DNA of 64,000 bases. Source: Rhodamnia argentea (Eukaryota; Streptophyta; Magnoliopsida; Myrtales; Myrtaceae). Within the stretch, counting starts at the first letter, position 1; each line of letters starts with the position of its first letter. The stretch is from positions 9,672,001 to 9,736,000 of the forward strand of contig NC_063150.1 in assembly GCF_020921035.1 (NCBI RefSeq). The letters run 5' to 3'. A program made the translations under genes and the position numbers. The notes below the pieces were generated by a model that saw only the letters and a list, made by a program, of their open reading frames with translations, had not been told where the DNA came from and ran no database searches. Positions 58,451 to 64,000 of the stretch are shown in pieces.

Positions 58451-61400
58451 ATGGAGGGCAAACAGACTGGGAGAGTGAAACACTTTGTGCTAGTCCATGG
58501 GGCTTGCCATGGAGCTTGGTGCTGGTACAGAGTGGCCACCGTCCTCGAGTCCTCGGGCCACAAGGTCACTGCCTTGGACATGGCCGCTTCAGGGGTCCAT
58601 CCGAAGCAAGCTAAAGAGTTGAATTCGATACTGGAATATGTCGAGCCTCTCTTTGAATTCTTGGAGGGTCTTCCTCGTGAGGAGAAGGTGATTTTGGTAG
58701 GGCATAGCATGGGCGGGCTTGTCCTGTCAATGGCCATGGAGAGATTTCCTGAGAAAGTAGCTGTTGCTGTTTTTGCTGCTGCCTTCATGCCTGGTCCTGA
58801 GCTCAGTTTCCGATCCATCGGTGAAGAGGTACACCCGAACCGATAAATGGTCCAACTTTTTTTGGGTGCACGAAACAATTTCTCAAAGAGACCTCCTCCT
58901 CCTCCTCATCATCATCATCATCATCATCAAAGTGAGTCTTCATCGGTACATCCATGCATCCATGCATGATGATGACCGATGAATCCCAGCTAATATTTTG
59001 ACCAAAAAGAGAGAGAGAAATTGCCGCTAATAAAGTTAACGATGGCGATCCTGAATACAACTTGTAAGGTTTTCTTCCAAATTAGCCTTTTGGATTTTAA
59101 CGCTGCATATGATCTGTTGCAAGCACAAGCTCTATGTTCCCATTGAGACATGCTTTCAGCAGATGCTGTCCAAAACTCATCACTCTGATGGAGAGGTCTC
59201 TATCATTGTGTGACGATCAATGCTTAGATTAAACAATTTGAATAGGCTGAATGCGGCATCATCAATGTGATGTGATAAATTTACGTTGATTGCTTGAATA
59301 TCATTCATCCATTTAAATATCCATAAATCCGTCGTTACCCATTTATCGATTTGTGAAGAAGCCCTTGCAATGTGTGTTCTCTAGTGACAAACATAAAGTA
59401 CAAAAGAAAGGGTTTTAGAGACGGCAACATTTTAAAAGACAAATAGAATGAGCACAATCATTAAATTTGCAGTTGTCTAGCAATCTAAACATGGTTTAGC
59501 CAACAGCAAAGTACACCGAAATGGAGGAGAGGCCGGCCACTTAGTGAAGATTTGGATATTGCATCTTATTTCATCAAAAACATCCTTTGCCGAAGTTTTT
59601 ACCAAAATCAGATGCCTAAGACCAGCCTTTATTTCTACCTTTCGCCAGGGGAAAATTTGCAAGGATAATTACCAAAAAAGTCCTACATTTATTGTACGGA
59701 TTTAGTTATAAATCTTTCAAATTGACTAGTTAAGTTTTAAACGTTTTGACGATTTAACAATATAGTCATTTTGATCAATTTTAGTTAAAAATTGCTTACA
59801 TGGACGTCAATTGTCCTACATGGCATCATCATCGTCGATGTGGATAACTATAACAATATTTTAAAAAAAGAATTCCAATTTTATCTATGGTCGGCGAGGG
59901 CTTGCAAGGCCACAACGAAAAAAGAAGAAAAAAGAAAAAAAAAATTCAGATTCTTTTAAGAAAATTACAAAAATTGTCCATATCAGCACCGATCGTACCA
60001 TATGGATGTCCATGTAGGATAGTTAACATCCACTTTAGCGGTTTTTCTCAAAATTGGCTGGAAAAAATATATATGCAAATTGTGAAAATGTTTAGAACTT
60101 AATTTATTTTTGGTCAAAGTTTAGAACTTAATTGGACATATAGAAAGGTTCAGGATTGAATTGACACCAGCACAATATGTTTAGAAAATTTTGGGCAATT
60201 ATCCCAAAATTTGCACATAGTGTGAAAAAAAGAAGAAGGAATATGTACGTTTGGTGTTCTGATATTTGCTGAATGTCCAGTTGATCTTGAGAGTTATACA
60301 AATTTTCAAATTGAATCCCAGAATAGAGATCCTCTAAAATTTAGAATATTTTCGTAATTTATCTCCTCAGAAGATGACAACAAGATTATTGAATAGTCTT
60401 CCATGGCTTCTTTTTCCATTTTCCTTGTTAGTAAAGATAAAGACCTACGCAGTGTCGACAGTGTTGAAAATTGGTTTTGCACGAGATTATTGGACAACTC
60501 TTTTGATTCGTATCATCCTGCAAATCCATATAGCATGCTCGCAGGTTGGAATATCGCATGGACTCGGCATATGCTTTCGATGATGGCCGTGAACAGCCTC
60601 CCACTTCCTTGCTATTTGGTTATGATTTACTCTCTTCCAAGATGTATCAACTCTCCCCACCTGAGGTTACTGCCATTCTTCTTCTTCTTCTTCTTCTTCT
60701 TCTGTTTTTGTTTTTCCCGGGTTTCCAACCACTGAATTGCATGAGCACTTGGCAAATGATAGTTGCATAGATTATGGTTTGTTAGAGGTCGTGTCAAGGA
60801 ATCGGGCATGAATAGAGATGGCAAATTGAGTCAATCATGCAATTTTAAGTCGAATTACTTCTATAAAATAGGTTGGAATGGGTCTAAAGCCACTCTAATC
60901 TCATGCACGTGTTAATGGTTTAGGATAAAACCCACTTTGGATCCACTTTTAACGATATAACAAGGATGGGATGATCAAATGGGTGGTAGACCTATCGAAC
61001 GGGTGGGTCGGGTCGAGATAGGTTTGGCTCGGGTCATAAATGGTCCGACTCAAATTGACCCATTAACCCCGTTTATGATCCATTTATACTTTGTGCAAAT
61101 TTCTTGACTCATACCTAACCCGACCCGCATTACTAAAATACTTTTATATTTAATCAAATATAGGATTATTTATTTCTTATAACCTTTTGAAATAATTATG
61201 TTACTAATTGTGGACAATTTTCATAATTTAACCAAAAATTGAATTTTTTGATATTTTTTAAAAAATATAATTTGTTTATTTTTATTTCTTTTAAAATTTC
61301 TGATTATTTATTACCTGAATTTTTATTTTTTTTATTTTTCTTTTCTTTTATTTTTATTTTCTCTTCCTTCTATCTCCTTCCTCCGCCTTTGTCGGGCCTC

Positions 61401-62532
61401 GGCGATCGGCCACCAACGTGGCCGACCAAGGCGAGCTCAAGCTCGCCGTAGGCTGAACCAGGCAAGCTCCATTCTCGGCAAGATCTATGTGAGCACGAGC
61501 TTGCTTGAGGTTGGTGGCTCGAGGCTCGCCAACGGAGGTAGGATGAAAAAGAAAAAAGGAAGAAAAAAAAAGAAAAAAAATCAAAAACTTTAAAATATTC
61601 AATAACTTTATTTGTGACTTACTTAATATAGTTATCTTAGCTAACCCACTTATGAATCATTTAAAATCCATTTAGGATATTAAGTTTCTAAATAACCCAT
61701 TTATGACCCACTGAAGCTTCTTTTTAAATTGAAGGCAACCCATTTTGCCACCTCTAATTGGTGGTGTGCCCATGCATCAATTTTGCCTAGCTTAAGGTTG
61801 TGGTTCGTTTTGAGGAATTCATCTGGATAATTGCCTAATATGATAGGAAGACAATAGAACGCTTTGTAGTTATATTTCCTTTGTACTTACAAATAAAGTG
61901 CAATGTGCTCACCATTGGTGATAAAATAGAGTAGGCACTAATCACCACGTAGATGGTTTTTGTGAATTCAGTAGCTTCAATCAGGCCAGAGAACAAGGCC
62001 ACAAACCCTAATTTTTTTAGGCATATGTTTGTCTTAGTTCAATTAGTATCTGATTGGACCGTTCGAATCGCCAAATATGACTGTCCGGACCACAAAAATA
62101 TTACCTGAAATGATGAAATTATATTGCAGTTCTCGAGAGAATTGCCATTGATCGCGGTAAAAGCAATGTAAGATATCATTCACATCAATTTTAAAGTTTA
62201 CGTTTTGATTTTGACATGATGAGTAATTGCAAACGTCGTAGGATTTGACTTTGGCGTCCTACTTAGTGAGGCCACTTCGCATGTACCCTGACCAAGCCAA
62301 GATGGAGGAGATGGTAGCAGTCACGAAGGGCAAATACGGCACCGTCCGCCGTGTTTACATCGTGTGCGACCAAGACCTCATCTTAACTGAAGACCTGCAG
62401 AGATGGATGGTGGAGATGAACCCGCCAGATGAAGTGAAGGTGATCTCTGCATCAGATCACATGGTCATGTTCTCTAAGCCACTGGAGCTTTGTGACGCTC
62501 TTGGAGAGATTGCCGAGTGTCATTACTCTTGA
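58451..62532 (+). CDS. Methylesterase (SABP2/PNAE-type alpha/beta hydrolase), copy 2
   Basis: A tandem paralogue of the gene at 53143-54691, with the same three-exon build but transposon-filled introns. Exons 58451-58828, 60534-60665 and 62242-62532 give 266 residues. Exons 1 and 2 match copy 1 in length exactly; exon 3 is one codon longer. The triad is intact: Ser86 in VGHSMGG, Asp215 in VCDQDL, His243 in [10 protein letters not shown]. The lid region differs between the copies (HARRLEYRMDSAYAFDDG here against [18 protein letters not shown]), so substrate choice may differ. Intron 1 (1.7 kb) holds a Mutator-like MITE. Intron 2 (1.6 kb) begins with a CTT run at 60676-60704 and holds a hAT-like element. 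The exon 2 donor is GTTACT, a weak form. All frames are open, so the gene appears functional. Confidence 0.9.
59661..60205. mobile_element. Mutator-like MITE, 545 bp, perfect 9-bp target duplication, in methylesterase 2 intron 1
   Basis: The 9-mer AAAATTTGC flanks both sides (59652-59660 and 60206-60214), the length typical of Mutator elements. The left end AAGGATAATTACCAAAAAAG and the reverse of the right end GGGATAATTGCCCAAAATTT are imperfect inverted repeats. It has no coding capacity. Confidence 0.82.
60813..61756. mobile_element. hAT-like non-autonomous element, about 944 bp, in methylesterase 2 intron 2
   Basis: The left end TAGAGATGGCAAATTGAG and the reverse of the right end TAGAGGTGGCAAAATGGG are inverted repeats of hAT style. 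Flanking 8-mers (GGCATGAA and ATTGGTGG) do not match, so the duplication has decayed or the ends are off. Subterminal motifs are GGGTCGGGTCGAG on the left and 'aacccatttatgaccca' on the right. A GC-rich module lies at 61380-61540 (GGCGAGCTCAAGCTCGCC), followed by a purine tract. A related relic lies at 39960-40735. Confidence 0.7.
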
Positions 62533-63088
62533 GATTTGTGGCCATGAAAGTTCTCTCATCACCATGAAAATAAGAGGGATTGGTTTCAGACATTTAGAGA
62601 GTTATGCATATCAATTAAAAATTTCTATCAATATGATGAGTATAAGCAATACATTACTGGGAAAAGCCCGCAATTAATGTCTATTTCAGTGTTTGTTTTC
62701 GAAAGTCAGACAAAACAAATTGTTTGTTTCGATGTTCGATCAAAAAATAAAAATAATGACAAGTATCACTAGCATTTTAAAATGAGAAATGCTTTCCTGA
62801 CGATCTTGTATGGTACAATCTCAATCGTAAATTCACACACCATCATCGCGTGTTTTGCATAAAGCACTCGTTGATTGGGAGATCGTGTGGTTAAAAATAA
62901 CCGACGTACTTATCGGATTGTCAAGCCAGCAGCTCCTTTTTAAAATTTATATGATTGAACCACTTCACCAGTTCTTTACAAATTATTATGAACAAATTTT
63001 ATTATTTTCCAAACACCAAAGCGGTTTATCCGAAAAACAAAAACGTTTGTTTATCTTGCTTTACCATGATAGTAAAATAATTTCATCA
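62533..63088. other. Methylesterase 2 downstream region, nothing recognised
   Basis: The first part likely contains the 3' untranslated region. No further gene or repeat could be assigned. Confidence 0.5.
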
Positions 63089-63091
63089 TAA

Positions 63092-64000
63092 GGCTTCATT
63101 TGTTTCCTGAAATATGGCACTTTTAAAAGGAAAAAAAAAATCTAGAAAGTCTTTTTCCAGAAAAATGACGTCATTTTCCGGTGTTTGGCTGAAACCTGAA
63201 ATCTACTTGAAAATATTTTTCGTCGTTTGGTATGAAAAATCCGATTTGATTTTCCATAGGGAAAATTACTAAAAATTTATTCTTTTTCTTTTTCTTTTTC
63301 CTTCTTCCTCGGCTGACGACCAGCCACCGGCGAGGAACGAGCTCGGCCATGGCCGGCGAGGCTCAAGACTTGCTAGAGACTTGGGCGATGTCGAGCTTGC
63401 CCATGGTCGGCGAGTTTCGAGCGTGGTTGACCTCGCCTCGCTGACTTCGCCAGATCTGGCAACTCTAAGCACGTCAGGCTCGATGGCGTCCTCTCCTGCA
63501 ATAGCCTCAAAATCGAGCTCGAACCTTCACCGATGCTCGCCTGACCGCTATAGCTAGCACCATCATTGATCTCCTCATGGACGAGGATGAGCGAGAAGAG
63601 CTTGAAGGCACACTTGGGAGTGGGCTCCATGATCTTGCTGTAGGTGAATTAGATGGTGAGGATCAAGGACTGGAGGACGAAATCAGCGTCAAAAAGGGAG
63701 AGGCCGAGGAGGGGAGAGAGCAGATCGGTCGGGGCGGGGTTGGGTCTAGCGGCGGAGGGGATGGTCTGAAGCTTGTCAAGGGTAGATTTGCAGGCGAAGA
63801 TTCACACCGAAGGCGAGAAGGTAAGAGAGAGCCCTAACAAAAAAGATTGGAAAATGAGTTTCATTTTTTAGAAATGGAAATCATTTTATCCAGATTTAGA
63901 AAGATATTTTTCATTAACCGGAAAATATTTTATTTGACCACATATTTTCTGCTCCCAAACATTAGAAATTGGGAAAAATATTCTCCGTCAAGCAAATGGA
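63092..64000. mobile_element. PIF/Harbinger-like MITE with GC-rich core, cut by the window edge
   Basis: The left end reads GGCTTCATTTGTTTCCTGAA after a TAA (63089-63091), and the last bases of the window, read in reverse, give TCCATTTGCTTGACGGAGAA, a loose match to the left end from its fourth base. The right terminus and its duplication therefore lie just beyond the window. The core at 63300-63830 is GC-rich with CGAGCTCGGCC-type motifs and yields an 86-codon open frame (63577-63837) that looks compositional. CTTTTT runs flank the core. Confidence 0.65.

Noticed and set aside
63577-63837. 86-codon acidic open frame starting MDEDEREELEG
   Set aside because: Inside the GC-rich core of a Harbinger-like element and similar in character to other core artefacts; no domain.

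Overview
The window is nuclear DNA of a flowering plant. Genes have GT-AG introns, the protein families are plant ones (REM-type B3, Dof, GDSL lipase, methylesterase, plant NUP58, plant CDCA7-like), and the intergenic DNA is full of small plant DNA transposons and LTR remnants. The repeat style resembles Myrtaceae such as Eucalyptus; that placement is inference. I found no prokaryotic or organellar genes, no CRISPR array and no convincing tRNA or rRNA gene.

Layout. 0-4 kb: repeats, including a 1.5-kb hAT element with a perfect 8-bp target duplication. 4.0-8.5 kb: a five-exon minus-strand gene for a protein with two B3 domains and a C-terminal pair of AT-hooks; its third intron holds a foldback Mutator-like element. 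8.7-12.5 kb: LTR-retrotransposon debris, one LTR carrying a nested Harbinger-like element. 13-26 kb: a pseudogene graveyard with a 3' partial copy of CDCA7, an XBAT35-like ankyrin/RING gene broken into two halves lying in swapped order, a 4-kb inverted repeat built from a malate dehydrogenase retrocopy, and an alpha-carbonic anhydrase fragment. 27.1-30.6 kb: the intact CDCA7-like gene (minus). 33.4-35.0 kb: a five-exon GDSL esterase/lipase (plus). 35-42.9 kb: no recognisable gene, several repeats. 43 kb: a single-exon Dof transcription factor. 47.2-51.7 kb: the nucleoporin NUP58 gene. 53.1-62.5 kb: two tandem methylesterase genes of the SABP2/PNAE family, the second expanded by transposons in both introns. 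The window ends inside another Harbinger-like element.

The intact genes are unrelated housekeeping or regulatory loci, and nothing suggests a cluster except the two methylesterases. The most unusual structures are the malate dehydrogenase palindrome between the two displaced halves of the XBAT gene, the B3 plus AT-hook architecture, and a recurring design of short transposons with GC-rich cores. For two of the Harbinger-like elements a pre-insertion site can be read from a second copy of the flank within this window. Gene models were built by eye from reading frames, splice consensus and family knowledge; no database or RNA evidence was available.
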